Source: an uncultured Eubacterium sp.
Lineage (GTDB): Bacteria > Bacillota > Clostridia > Oscillospirales > Acutalibacteraceae
Reading direction: 5' to 3'
Length of the DNA: 64,000 bases
NCBI GenBank assembly: GCA_910577195.1
Contig: CAJTLP010000006.1
Span: 1-64,000 of the forward strand
Position 1 is the stretch's first letter. Every line of letters begins with the position of its first letter. The notes under the pieces are model-generated. The model saw only the letters and a program-made list of their open reading frames with translations, ran no database searches and was not told where the DNA came from. Of the stretch, positions 52,085 through 59,792 are shown one piece after another. Both the position numbers and the translations under genes were made by a program.

Positions 52085-52134
52085 TTAGGATCTTGTGGGA
52101 GACCGTGCAGGTTCAAGTCCTGTTACCCGCACCA
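52085..52134 (+). pseudogene. tRNA-Leu(UAG), 3' half (attR side)
   Basis: From the shared TT (52085-52086), the sequence AGGATCTTG to TACCCGCACCA holds the 3' anticodon stem, variable arm, T arm and acceptor 3' strand. These pair with the 5' half at 44026-44060: acceptor GCGGGTA/TACCCGC and anticodon stem CAAGA/TCTTG. It has no promoter of its own. Confidence 0.9.
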
Positions 52135-52168
52135 TAAAAAAATAATGCATTTGCATTTGATATAGAAT

Positions 52169-52244
52169 CGGGGTGTAGCGCAGGTGGTAGCGCACCAGAC
52201 TGGGGGTCTGGGGGCCGCAAGTTCAAGTCTTGTCACTCCGACCA
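52169..52244 (+). tRNA. tRNA-Pro(GGG)
   Basis: 76 bases with acceptor CGGGGTG/CACTCCG, anticodon stem CCAGA/TCTGG with loop CTGGGGG (anticodon GGG), T arm GCAAG-TTCAAGT-CTTGT and an encoded CCA. Only 34 bases from the tRNA-Leu 3' half, it was probably cotranscribed with the intact tRNA-Leu before the element inserted. Confidence 0.92.
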
Positions 52245-52250
52245 AACGAG

Positions 52251-52291
52251 AACAATCCGAACATCATCTTTGATGATGTTCGGATTGTTTT
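52251..52291. terminator. Strong bidirectional terminator after tRNA-Pro
   Basis: An 18-bp stem, AACAATCCGAACATCATC with GATGATGTTCGGATTGTT and a 3-base loop, followed by T. It also ends the minus-strand BceB gene. Confidence 0.85.
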
Positions 52292-52296
52292 TATAA

Positions 52297-54312
52297 TTAC
52301 TGCTTTGCATTTGTTACTATTGAGTAGTATGCTTTTGAAGTGATTTTATATACTAAAATATAGAATAATGAGAACACTGCGAAGCAGGCGAGGGTGACTG
52401 ATATAAGGAATTTAAGATCTGTTATTGCAAACAGAATCAGCATTTTATATATCATCGGAAAAGCAAAACCGAGATGAATGGCTGACATTGCCAGCGGTAA
52501 AAAGAATACGGTGAGTACCTGTGAATTTATGCTCTTTCTGATTTCCTTTTCATTCATTCCGACCTTCTGCATGATTTCAAAGCGTGACTGGTCCTCATAT
52601 CCCTCTGATATCTGTTTGTAGTAAATAATCAGCACTGCTGCAAATATAAATACGATTCCGAGAAGTATACCGAGAAAGAACAGACTGCCGAATATATCAT
52701 AAAAGCCTGCGCGCTCGTCTGCTCTGCTGTGGCAGCGTGCAGTGCCGAGATTATCATTATCACCAACAGCGGAATTCAGGTTATCCGAAAGCTGATTGAA
52801 AATTTCAATCTGCTCGCTTTCTTCACATGCAAGATTATAGCCGTAATACTGATGGAAGGTGATGGCTCTGTCACCCTTAGCATCGGCAAGCTTTTCAATG
52901 GGCTTTATAAAATTGTCGATATCATTTACAACGATATATAGCGAAGATATTATATTTGTTCCGTCAACATTATTCGTGATAAATTCAGGAAGAACCTTTT
53001 TAACTTTATAGGTATTCGTATTTTCAATTATAATTTTTGATTCTTTGAATTTCTTCTTTTTGCTTCTGTATATCATCACTTCATCGTCGGACATTGATTC
53101 ATGACTATTTGTTAATTTGTTATAATCTTCAATGCTGATAATAAAAGCAAGCTCACAGTCAGTATAATCATTGTGTGCATTTATTTTATTGCCGTCCATT
53201 TTTACAGTGTATTGAACACAGAGATAATCGAGTATATTCTGCGGAGTCTGCTTCGCGTTTTCGGCTGCCTGAAGAGCAGCTTTTTTTGCGATAGGCTGTG
53301 TGTTTTCAATTTTGTTCATTTCCTGAGATATGGTTTCTACCAGTATGTCTCTGGGATAACTGTTGTTGATGCTGTTTTCAGCACCTGTGTATAAGCAGAT
53401 GGTTGATGATAACATAACAAGTACCATAGTACAGAGAATGCATATGGATGCAAGTCCTGCTCCGTTTCGCTTCATACGATAAATCATAGATGAGGTTGAA
53501 ACAAAATGGTTTGTTTTGTAGTAATAGTTTTTATTCTTCTGTAGTGCTTTGCAGACTGAAACCGAGCCGGCAATGAAAAGCATATAGGTCGAAATAATTA
53601 CCATAATTACTGCAACAAAGAAAAGCAGCAGCGCATTTATTGGATCTTTGATGGTAACCGCTATAAAGTATGCAAAGCCGAGTATTGCAGCACCTAAAAC
53701 GGCAAGAAGAATATTTGACTTAGGCGGTTTTTCACCTGCGTTTTCACTCCTGAGCAGTTCAATAGGCTCTGAAAGTCTGATCTGGCGAAGTGTGTTAAGC
53801 AGCAGTAAAAGAAAAATTACGGCGAAAAGAATAACCGTGATTCCGATTGCATTCCATTCAATTGTGAAGGAATAGTCAGCATCAAGCCTTAAAACATTAA
53901 CCATTACAAGCTCTGCAAATTTTGAAAAGAGAATGCCGAAAAATAAGCCGATTGCAAGGGATATAACGGCGATTGTTATACTTTCGCATATCAGCACTAG
54001 GGCAAGATTCGGCTTTCCCATACCGAGTATATTGTAAAGGCCGAATTCCTTTTTTCTTCGTTTGATTAAAAAGGAATTGGTGTAAAACAAAAAGATGAGC
54101 GAGAATACACCGATTACAATACACCCTAAATTCAGTATCAGATAAATGAAATTTGCACCTGCCATATTTTCAACTGCTTTGCCCTTGGCAAGGAATGCCA
54201 TAATATAAAACATCATAATCATTCCGGAGCAGGTGAGAATATATGGGGCGTAAAGCTTCTTGTTTTTGCGGATAGAATTGATTGCAAGCTGGGGGTAAAT
54301 ACTCAGTTTCAT
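52297..54312 (-). CDS. BceB-type ABC transporter permease (FtsX family)
   Basis: 671 residues with about ten membrane helices and a large extracellular domain between helices 7 and 8 (residues about 310-530), the BceB architecture that detects lipid II-targeting peptide antibiotics. The start MKLSIYPQLAINSIRKNKKLY and KRRKKEFGLYNILGMGK are typical of the family. It overlaps the ATPase gene by 4 bases. With the kinase and regulator behind it, it forms a resistance module against bacitracin-like compounds or lantibiotics; the exact drug cannot be told. Confidence 0.92.
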   Translation of the reverse strand: MKLSIYPQLAINSIRKNKKLYAPYILTCSGMIMMFYIMAFLAKGKAVENMAGANFIYLILNLGCIVIGVFSLIFLFYTNSFLIKRRKKEFGLYNILGMGKPNLALVLICESITIAVISLAIGLFFGILFSKFAELVMVNVLRLDADYSFTIEWNAIGITVILFAVIFLLLLLNTLRQIRLSEPIELLRSENAGEKPPKSNILLAVLGAAILGFAYFIAVTIKDPINALLLFFVAVIMVIISTYMLFIAGSVSVCKALQKNKNYYYKTNHFVSTSSMIYRMKRNGAGLASICILCTMVLVMLSSTICLYTGAENSINNSYPRDILVETISQEMNKIENTQPIAKKAALQAAENAKQTPQNILDYLCVQYTVKMDGNKINAHNDYTDCELAFIISIEDYNKLTNSHESMSDDEVMIYRSKKKKFKESKIIIENTNTYKVKKVLPEFITNNVDGTNIISSLYIVVNDIDNFIKPIEKLADAKGDRAITFHQYYGYNLACEESEQIEIFNQLSDNLNSAVGDNDNLGTARCHSRADERAGFYDIFGSLFFLGILLGIVFIFAAVLIIYYKQISEGYEDQSRFEIMQKVGMNEKEIRKSINSQVLTVFFLPLAMSAIHLGFAFPMIYKMLILFAITDLKFLISVTLACFAVFSLFYILVYKITSKAYYSIVTNAKQ

Positions 54313-55073
54313 CTGTTGTCACCGCCTGTTGCAAGTAATGTGAGTGTATCGGATATTTTCTGATACAGCTGTTCATTTGTACAGTCACCGCGATAAATCT
54401 GGTGGAATACCTCACCGTCCTTGATGAATAACACTCTTGACGCATGGCTTGCCGCTTTGACAGAATGTGTAACCATAAGAATGGTTTGTCCGTTTTTATT
54501 GATTTTGCTGAAAAGCCTTAGCAGCTCGTCTGTTGCCTTTGAGTCCAGTGCACCTGTCGGCTCGTCTGCCAATACCAACTTTGGATTTGTAATCAGTGCT
54601 CTTGCAACTGCGGCTCTCTGCTTTTGTCCGCCTGATACCTCGTACGGATATTTTTTCAATAAATCTGTTATTCCCAGCTGTGCTGCTATGGGCTCAATGC
54701 GTTCTTCCATTTCAGTATGATGCCTGCCTGCAAGGACTAAAGGCAAAAAGATATTGTCCTTGAGTGAAAAAGTATCAAGCAGATTAAAATCCTGGAAAAC
54801 GAAGCCGAGATTATCACGGCGAAAGGCTGCGATTTTTGACTCCTTGATGTCAGAAAGACTCTGACCGTCAAGATAAACATTGCCGTGCGTAGGCTTATCC
54901 AATGCGGCCAGGATGTTCAGCAGTGTGGTTTTGCCGCTTCCTGATTCACCCATAATTGCAACATACTCACCTGAATCCACGCCGAAGCTTACATTCTTCA
55001 GTGCCTCAACCTTGTTTCCTCCCAAGCGTGTTGTGTAAACCTTCTGAAGTGCATTAACCTCTAAGATTCTCAT
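54309..55073 (-). CDS. BceA-type ABC transporter ATPase
   Basis: Walker A GESGSGKTTLLN (residues 41-52), Q-loop FQDFNLLD, signature VSGGQKQR and Walker B LVLADEPTGALD are all intact. It is in the MacB/LolD/BceA branch. 254 residues. An AGGAGG box precedes the ATG, and the last bases overlap the permease gene. A hairpin with a T run (55134-55175) separates it from the kinase gene, so bceAB has its own promoter (GCTATAATAA is visible on the minus strand at 55121-55130). Confidence 0.95.
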   Translation of the reverse strand: MRILEVNALQKVYTTRLGGNKVEALKNVSFGVDSGEYVAIMGESGSGKTTLLNILAALDKPTHGNVYLDGQSLSDIKESKIAAFRRDNLGFVFQDFNLLDTFSLKDNIFLPLVLAGRHHTEMEERIEPIAAQLGITDLLKKYPYEVSGGQKQRAAVARALITNPKLVLADEPTGALDSKATDELLRLFSKINKNGQTILMVTHSVKAASHASRVLFIKDGEVFHQIYRGDCTNEQLYQKISDTLTLLATGGDNR

Positions 55074-55133
55074 TTGTGTTCCTCCTTTTAGGCAATCGTA
55101 TTTTCGTTGCCTTGCTGCAATTATTATAGCAAA

Positions 55134-55175
55134 AAGGGAAAATGCTCTGCCATAGAATCGGCTTACATTTCCCTT
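55134..55175 (-). terminator. Terminator between bceS-like kinase and bceA
   Basis: AAGGGAAAATG (55134-55144) and CATTTCCCTT (55166-55175) form a stem. On the minus strand the 3' side runs into TTTTT, so it ends the regulator-kinase transcript. Confidence 0.65.
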
Positions 55176-55238
55176 CGTCTTTCTTACACTTTTGTAAGTT
55201 TGTTGTATTATAATGTATTTTTTATATGCTTCATATTT

Positions 55239-56228
55239 TTATTCAACCTCAAGTTTATTCTTTTCAAGGTTGATTTTTATTGTTGTGCCTTCATCTAATA
55301 CAGATTCAGCCGTTATAGTATGTCCGAGATTATTGCATATTCGCTTGCAGAGATACAGTCCTATACCGCTTGCCCTTTTGTCACTGCGTCCGTTATAGCC
55401 TGTATATCCTTTGTCAAATATTCTGGGCAGATCCTCCTGCGCAATTCCTATACCAGTGTCCTTTATGCACAGTGTTTTACCGTTTTCAAGGTACAGGGAT
55501 ATCGTTCCTGAGGTCGTATATTTCAGTGCATTGGAGAGCACCTGCTCAATTACAAAGGAAAGCCATTTTTCATCGGTCAGCACCGCAGTGTCTGTTATAT
55601 TATAATCAAGCCTTATTTTCTTTCGTATAAACTGGGGAGCAAATTTTTTAACACAGTCTTTCATAATCAAGTCAAGGCTGTATTTCTGAATCACATAGTC
55701 TGTGTAATCGGAATCCAGACGCAGGAACATCAGCACCATTTCAACATATTGTTCAATGCGTGACAAATCCTCGGCTATACTGCGCGAGAGTTCACTGTCC
55801 TCATTCTGCAGTTTCAGGCTCATTGCGGCAATAGGTGTTTTTATCTGATGTGCCCATACAGTATAATATTCAACCATTTCAGTGTATTGGATGTTATGCT
55901 GTGTTGAACGCTTTTTCTGTTCCTGCAGCAGCAGGTCAATAATTTGCTGATAGTCTGCATCATCAATTGTTTTGATTTCAGGAAAATACTCCATTAAATC
56001 ACCTGAAAGACGCTTATTGCTTTCCAGTAATTTATGCTTTTTGTATGCCTTTCTGCAGTCAAATATTATAAATACAATGCCGAGTGATATGCACACCGCA
56101 GTGGGATAGAGAACCACGCCTGCCGGCATCTTGTAAAGCACTAAGGCTGATATGAATATCAAACAGAAAACAAGAAAAACAATTATTATTTTTAATCTGT
56201 CTTTTAAGTATTTGCCGAGAAATTTCAT
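55239..56228 (-). CDS. BceS-like intramembrane-sensing histidine kinase
   Basis: Two membrane helices close together (residues about 13-55) with almost no extracellular loop are the mark of intramembrane-sensing kinases. The phosphorylated histidine is in YYTVWAHQIKTPIAAM (near residue 128). The ATPase domain has VLSNALKYT, IKDTGIGI and GIGLYLCKRICNNLGH. 329 residues. It lies 18 bases after the regulator gene. BceS-type kinases sense the state of the BceAB transporter. Confidence 0.93.
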   Translation of the reverse strand: MKFLGKYLKDRLKIIIVFLVFCLIFISALVLYKMPAGVVLYPTAVCISLGIVFIIFDCRKAYKKHKLLESNKRLSGDLMEYFPEIKTIDDADYQQIIDLLLQEQKKRSTQHNIQYTEMVEYYTVWAHQIKTPIAAMSLKLQNEDSELSRSIAEDLSRIEQYVEMVLMFLRLDSDYTDYVIQKYSLDLIMKDCVKKFAPQFIRKKIRLDYNITDTAVLTDEKWLSFVIEQVLSNALKYTTSGTISLYLENGKTLCIKDTGIGIAQEDLPRIFDKGYTGYNGRSDKRASGIGLYLCKRICNNLGHTITAESVLDEGTTIKINLEKNKLEVE

Positions 56229-56246
56229 TAAACTGTCCTCTTATAA

Positions 56247-56918
56247 TTATAAAATTGCATATCCCACTTTAACCTTAGTTGTTATAAAATCCGTAAGTCC
56301 TGCGCCGTCAAGCTTCTTTCTGAGTCGGTTGACGTTAACGGTCAGTGTGTTTTCGTCAACAAAGCTGTCGGTTTCCCATAGCCTTTGCATCAGCTTTTCA
56401 CGGCTGACAATTTTTCCCTTGTTTTCCATAAGGGTAAGCAGTATGCGGTATTCGTTTTTTGTCAGGTCAATTTTTTGCTCGTTGAAGGTTAAGGTGTTAT
56501 CGCCTGTGTTGAGCATAGCACCGCGATGCTCTAAAATCGGTACAGACGGTGCAAAATCATAGGTGCGTCTGAGCATTGCCTGAATTTTTGCCATAAGAAC
56601 ACCCTGATCAAAGGGCTTGGCAATAAAATCATCGGCACCCATATTCATTGCCATAACGATGTTCATATTATCACCGGCAGATGATATAAATATGATAGGC
56701 ACCTTTGACAGCTTGCGTATTTCACTGCACCAGTGATAACCATTGAAAAAAGGCAGAGAAATATCAAGCAAAACAAGATGCGGATTGTATTCATTGAATT
56801 CCGTTATAACATCTCGGAAATTGCGTACATATTCAGCCTGTAAATCCCACATCTGAGCCTGTTTCTGAATTGCCTGTGCAATACCAATATCATCTTCAAT
56901 AATTAAAATTCTGTACAT
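56247..56918 (-). CDS. BceR-like OmpR-family response regulator
   Basis: The receiver domain has the acidic pair IIEDD (residues 6-10), the phosphoacceptor aspartate in LVLLDISLP (near 52) and the lysine in FIAKPFD (near 101). The C-terminal winged helix (about 125-223) matches OmpR/PhoB. 223 residues. It would activate bceAB when the kinase is triggered. It is the first gene of the regulator-kinase transcript. Confidence 0.94.
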   Translation of the reverse strand: MYRILIIEDDIGIAQAIQKQAQMWDLQAEYVRNFRDVITEFNEYNPHLVLLDISLPFFNGYHWCSEIRKLSKVPIIFISSAGDNMNIVMAMNMGADDFIAKPFDQGVLMAKIQAMLRRTYDFAPSVPILEHRGAMLNTGDNTLTFNEQKIDLTKNEYRILLTLMENKGKIVSREKLMQRLWETDSFVDENTLTVNVNRLRKKLDGAGLTDFITTKVKVGYAIL

Positions 56919-57036
56919 ATCATACTGTCCTTTATATAAATTCAGATATCTGACATCGGCATTATTTTATCATAGCAATTTGCTTTTATCAATTAAGATA
57001 ATGTAAATTTATTTTGCATCAGTCGGCTTTAATAAT

Positions 57037-57065
57037 ACTTAAAGCTACCCAAAGGCAGCTTTAAG
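57037..57065 (-). terminator. Terminator of the collagen-like gene
   Basis: ACTTAAAGCT pairs with AGCTTTAAGT over 10 bp with a GG/CC inner pair; on the minus strand a TATTATT tail follows. Confidence 0.6.
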
Positions 57066-57082
57066 TGTAAATGCTACTCTGC

Positions 57083-57448
57083 TCAAGAATCAGTAGAAAT
57101 ACCGGGAAGTGTGAGATTTAATACAAAATTCGGTGCAGTGCCGGTAATGGATGCATCCGGCGATTCTCCCGGAGCACAGATTGTAACTGTTCCGATTTTC
57201 AGAGTGGGTGTTAAGCCGTCATGACCAGTAGAACCTTTCGGACCTGTATCACCCTTAGGACCTGTATCACCCTTAGGACCAGTGTCACCCTTTGGACCAG
57301 TGTCACCCTTTGGACCAGTGTCACCCTTTAGACCTGTAGAGCCTGTTGCTCCTGTTGCACCTCGACAACAACAAACACAACGGCGCTCTGAATCGTCAGA
57401 TGAACATGGGCAGCCACCGCCATTATAGATGTTCGTATTCAAATGCAT
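57083..57448 (-). CDS. Collagen-like (GXT-repeat) protein
   Basis: 121 residues. A Cys-rich head (CPCSSDDSERRCVCCC, about residues 14-29) is followed by about 15 Gly-X-Y triplets (GATGATGSTG then repeated KGDTGP) and a C-terminal beta domain of about 45 residues ending in PNFVLNLTLPG. This layout is like BclA/exosporium filament proteins of spore formers, with threonine sites for O-glycosylation. There is no signal peptide, as for proteins assembled on spores from the mother cell. The gene upstream is a glycosyltransferase, a natural partner. Confidence 0.82.
   Translation of the reverse strand: MHLNTNIYNGGGCPCSSDDSERRCVCCCRGATGATGSTGLKGDTGPKGDTGPKGDTGPKGDTGPKGDTGPKGSTGHDGLTPTLKIGTVTICAPGESPDASITGTAPNFVLNLTLPGISTDS
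57240..57329. repeat. Five tandem 18-bp repeats encoding KGDTGP units
   Basis: Five units at 57240-57329, the first two and last three nearly identical among themselves (GGACCTGTATCACCCTTA and GGACCAGTGTCACCCTTT). The two blocks show recent unit duplication, so repeat number is likely to vary between strains. Confidence 0.85.
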
Positions 57449-57499
57449 AATTTATCTCCTCTACATGATATAGATGTGTATAGTTACATCTATATTATT

Positions 57500-58585
57500 T
57501 TATTCAATTATGCCCTTTTGGTGAAGTGAGCGGAAATACTTTTTATTATAGATATATGCTTCTGCATCAGGCCGATAAGCTCCCGCTCGTTGGTTGTATT
57601 TTTCCGATGCTTTGTAATCCTTTAATTTATAGTAGCAAACGCAAAGCTGAATACACGGCAGATATCCATAAGAATCTATATCAATAAATCCGCCGTTTTT
57701 GTCTTTTGCAGGAAGTGTCAGCGCTGTTTCAAACCAAAATACGGCTTTTTCATATTCAGCTTTTTCCATAAAAATATTGCCGATAAGACAGCATATTTCC
57801 GCTCGCGGTACATCATAAGCAAAGGATTTGAACAGTGATGTAAGAGCATGGTCTTTTTTACCTGTTTCGTTATAGCAGAAGGAGAGTATTTTGCACGCCT
57901 CTATTTTGTTTTCATACCATCCCTGATTACTGTCAAGAAACTCGGAAAGTATTTTAATTGCTCTGTTGTATTGTTTATGATAATACAGTTCTCTTGCAAA
58001 ATAAAAAGTATCTCTCGGATTAAGCATCTTTTCTTCTTCAAGTTGTTTTTCGTAAATATCCAGATTACGCGTGCTGTACTGCGTTTTTACGGATTTGTGA
58101 TTAACGGCAATGTCACTGTAAATTGCCTGACCAATGTATTCAATCGTTTCGTGTACTCTTCCTCGCCAGGAAATAAACGAGTCTCTGCGGATTAATCTTT
58201 CTCTGTAAAATGAAAAGGTGGGATTATCATTTTCATTAAACTGCGTGTTGTATTTCATCATCACTGCATCTTCATTATGAAGATTGTCCTTCAGCTCCAG
58301 CAGTGCTTTTCTGTTTTCTTCAGTGATTATATCATCGGCATCAAGCCACATAAGATAATCCTTGCTTGCTTTGGAAAATGAAAAATTTCTGGCAAGTGAA
58401 AAATCGTCTGCCCACTTGAAATCGTAAACCAGGTCTGTATACTTTTTGGCAATTTCCTTAGTGCGGTCGGTACTGCCTGTGTCTGTTATTATAATTTCAT
58501 CCACTGCATTGCATATGCTGTCAAGACAGCGCGCCAGAACCTTTTCCTCATTCTTTACAATCATACATAAACTGATACCAGCCAT
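57500..58585 (-). CDS. Family 2 glycosyltransferase with C-terminal TPR repeats
   Basis: The GT2 domain starts MAGISLCMIVKNEEKVLARCL and has DTGSTDRT and the metal-binding DAD in MWLDADDIIT (near residue 95). From about residue 190 the protein has tetratricopeptide-like helices (YFARELYYHKQYNRAIKILSEFLDSNQ). Such GT2-TPR proteins are often SunS-like or surface-protein glycosyltransferases in Clostridia. 361 residues. It precedes the collagen-like gene on the same strand, so it may glycosylate its threonines. This is an inference from context. Confidence 0.88.
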   Translation of the reverse strand: MAGISLCMIVKNEEKVLARCLDSICNAVDEIIITDTGSTDRTKEIAKKYTDLVYDFKWADDFSLARNFSFSKASKDYLMWLDADDIITEENRKALLELKDNLHNEDAVMMKYNTQFNENDNPTFSFYRERLIRRDSFISWRGRVHETIEYIGQAIYSDIAVNHKSVKTQYSTRNLDIYEKQLEEEKMLNPRDTFYFARELYYHKQYNRAIKILSEFLDSNQGWYENKIEACKILSFCYNETGKKDHALTSLFKSFAYDVPRAEICCLIGNIFMEKAEYEKAVFWFETALTLPAKDKNGGFIDIDSYGYLPCIQLCVCYYKLKDYKASEKYNQRAGAYRPDAEAYIYNKKYFRSLHQKGIIE

Positions 58586-58644
58586 AAAATCTCTCCAATC
58601 TATCTGTTTATCGTATGAAGAATTTGTTGTTTTGTGAAAAGGAA

Positions 58645-58673
58645 AAGCAGTCTGAATTTATTTCCAGACTGCC
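58645..58673 (-). terminator. Terminator of the GH43-like gene
   Basis: GCAGTCTG and CAGACTGC pair over 8 bp; on the minus strand TTTTCC follows. Confidence 0.65.
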
Positions 58674-58683
58674 CATTGATTTG

Positions 58684-59613
58684 TTATGATAAATCTATAT
58701 TTATTTCCCTGTTTCTGTCACAGCGTAGTATGCCGTTTTTTATTTCAAGCTCGGCAAGCTGTACCACACTTGGCTCATGATTGCTTTCACTTTCCTGATT
58801 TCCGTCATCATTATAGTGAACAAAGTACACAATATATGCTTTTCCGTTGTGCACGAAAACATCTGCGTGCCTGCCTACACCTCTGTCAAAGGCTCTGGTC
58901 CCGTTTCCTGTCAGCAAACGTTCACTGTCCTGACGTACAAAATTTGTCAGATCATCTGAACGGTAAACGCTCAGTCCGTTCCATTCATCGGCTATGAGCC
59001 AGTACGCACCGCCAAATTCAAATACATTCGGTCCTTCCTTTGAACAGTCTGTTGTGGCATAACCCTTGTATTCCCATTTATAAAGGTCTGTACTGTCTGC
59101 GTAGCAGATGTATGCCTTGTCCTGCTCACATTTATACCACATTCTGTATGTGGTATCATTTATTTTGAAAATGCAGGGGTCAATGATTTTGTCAGAGTCG
59201 AGTTCAAGTCTGCCTGCCAAATCCCAGTGGAATAAATCATCAGAGGTGTAGTGAAGTATGTTCGCCTCACCACGCCACTGACTGTGGATTCCCTTTATAT
59301 AGGAAACATACATATGGTAAAGCTGAGTACTTTTGTCCCATATGATTTCAGGTGCCCAGAAGGTGTTTGTTCCGAATTCAAATTCCAGGTCAAGAGCACC
59401 CAGATAGTGCCAGTATGCACCATTGTCCTCCGCCTCTGCCACGCCTATTTTTGAACCGTAGCAGTATGCCACACTGTTTGGAAATGTGCAGGAGGCACGG
59501 CGCTGGGTGTAAAACATATAATATTTTCCGTTTTGCTCATTTCTGATTATCATAGGGTCAGCTGCTCCGTTATAAATCGGATCGGAAAACAGCGGTGAAT
59601 TAACCTTCGGCAT
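58684..59613 (-). CDS. GH43-like five-bladed beta-propeller glycosidase
   Basis: The protein begins SPLFSDPIYNGAADPMIIRN, with the general base aspartate in AADPM, and repeats propeller-blade motifs (KYYMFYTQ, WAPEIIWDKSTQLYHMYVS, DPCIFKINDTTYRMWYK, EGPNVFEFGGAYWLI). The acid Glu is probably in KEGPNVF. It is in the GH43/GH117/DUF4185-like group acting on plant or host glycans; the family number cannot be fixed. I chose ATG 59613, with AAGGAG 7 bases before it, over ATG 59637. No signal peptide, so the substrate is probably imported by the divergent symporter. Confidence 0.8.
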   Translation of the reverse strand: MPKVNSPLFSDPIYNGAADPMIIRNEQNGKYYMFYTQRRASCTFPNSVAYCYGSKIGVAEAEDNGAYWHYLGALDLEFEFGTNTFWAPEIIWDKSTQLYHMYVSYIKGIHSQWRGEANILHYTSDDLFHWDLAGRLELDSDKIIDPCIFKINDTTYRMWYKCEQDKAYICYADSTDLYKWEYKGYATTDCSKEGPNVFEFGGAYWLIADEWNGLSVYRSDDLTNFVRQDSERLLTGNGTRAFDRGVGRHADVFVHNGKAYIVYFVHYNDDGNQESESNHEPSVVQLAELEIKNGILRCDRNREINIDLS

Positions 59614-59729
59614 CGTTTTCTCCTTATTGCTTTTCATTTTAATATTTTATCATATTCATACAATTTTGTCTATTATTAAGTGAATTGGGGATATTAGTAA
59701 TATTGTGCAATATATAATAGTTATATTCT

Positions 59730-59759
59730 TTGACAATCTTAATTGATAAGTGTTATTAT
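59730..59759 (+). promoter_or_regulatory. Predicted promoter of the sugar symporter
   Basis: TTGACA at 59730-59735, 18 bases, TATTAT at 59754-59759, about 33 bases before the start codon. The divergent GH43-like gene shares this 180-base region. Confidence 0.6.
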
Positions 59760-59792
59760 ATATTGATAATAGAATATTAAGGAGAGAATACA

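Larger units (their letters stand above)
44061..52086. mobile_element. Integrative mobilizable element inserted in the tRNA-Leu(UAG) anticodon loop
   Basis: The ends are defined by the two halves of one tRNA gene; TT is shared at both junctions (44059-44060 and 52085-52086). In order it contains a complete tRNA-Leu(UAG), a large serine recombinase (minus), a 58-residue ORF (minus), a relaxase with a nested second gene (minus), a leucine-rich-repeat protein (plus), a 38-residue peptide and a small membrane protein. It has a relaxase but no coupling protein or type IV secretion genes, so it would be mobilized by a helper. Joining the ends gives a candidate attP with imperfect inverted arms, CACC-A-AGGT and CACC-G-AGGT, at matching distance from the TT core. 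Confidence 0.88.

Noticed and set aside
57240..57329. Short regular repeats that could be taken for a CRISPR array
   Set aside because: The 18-bp units are contiguous without spacers and encode Gly-X-Y triplets in frame.
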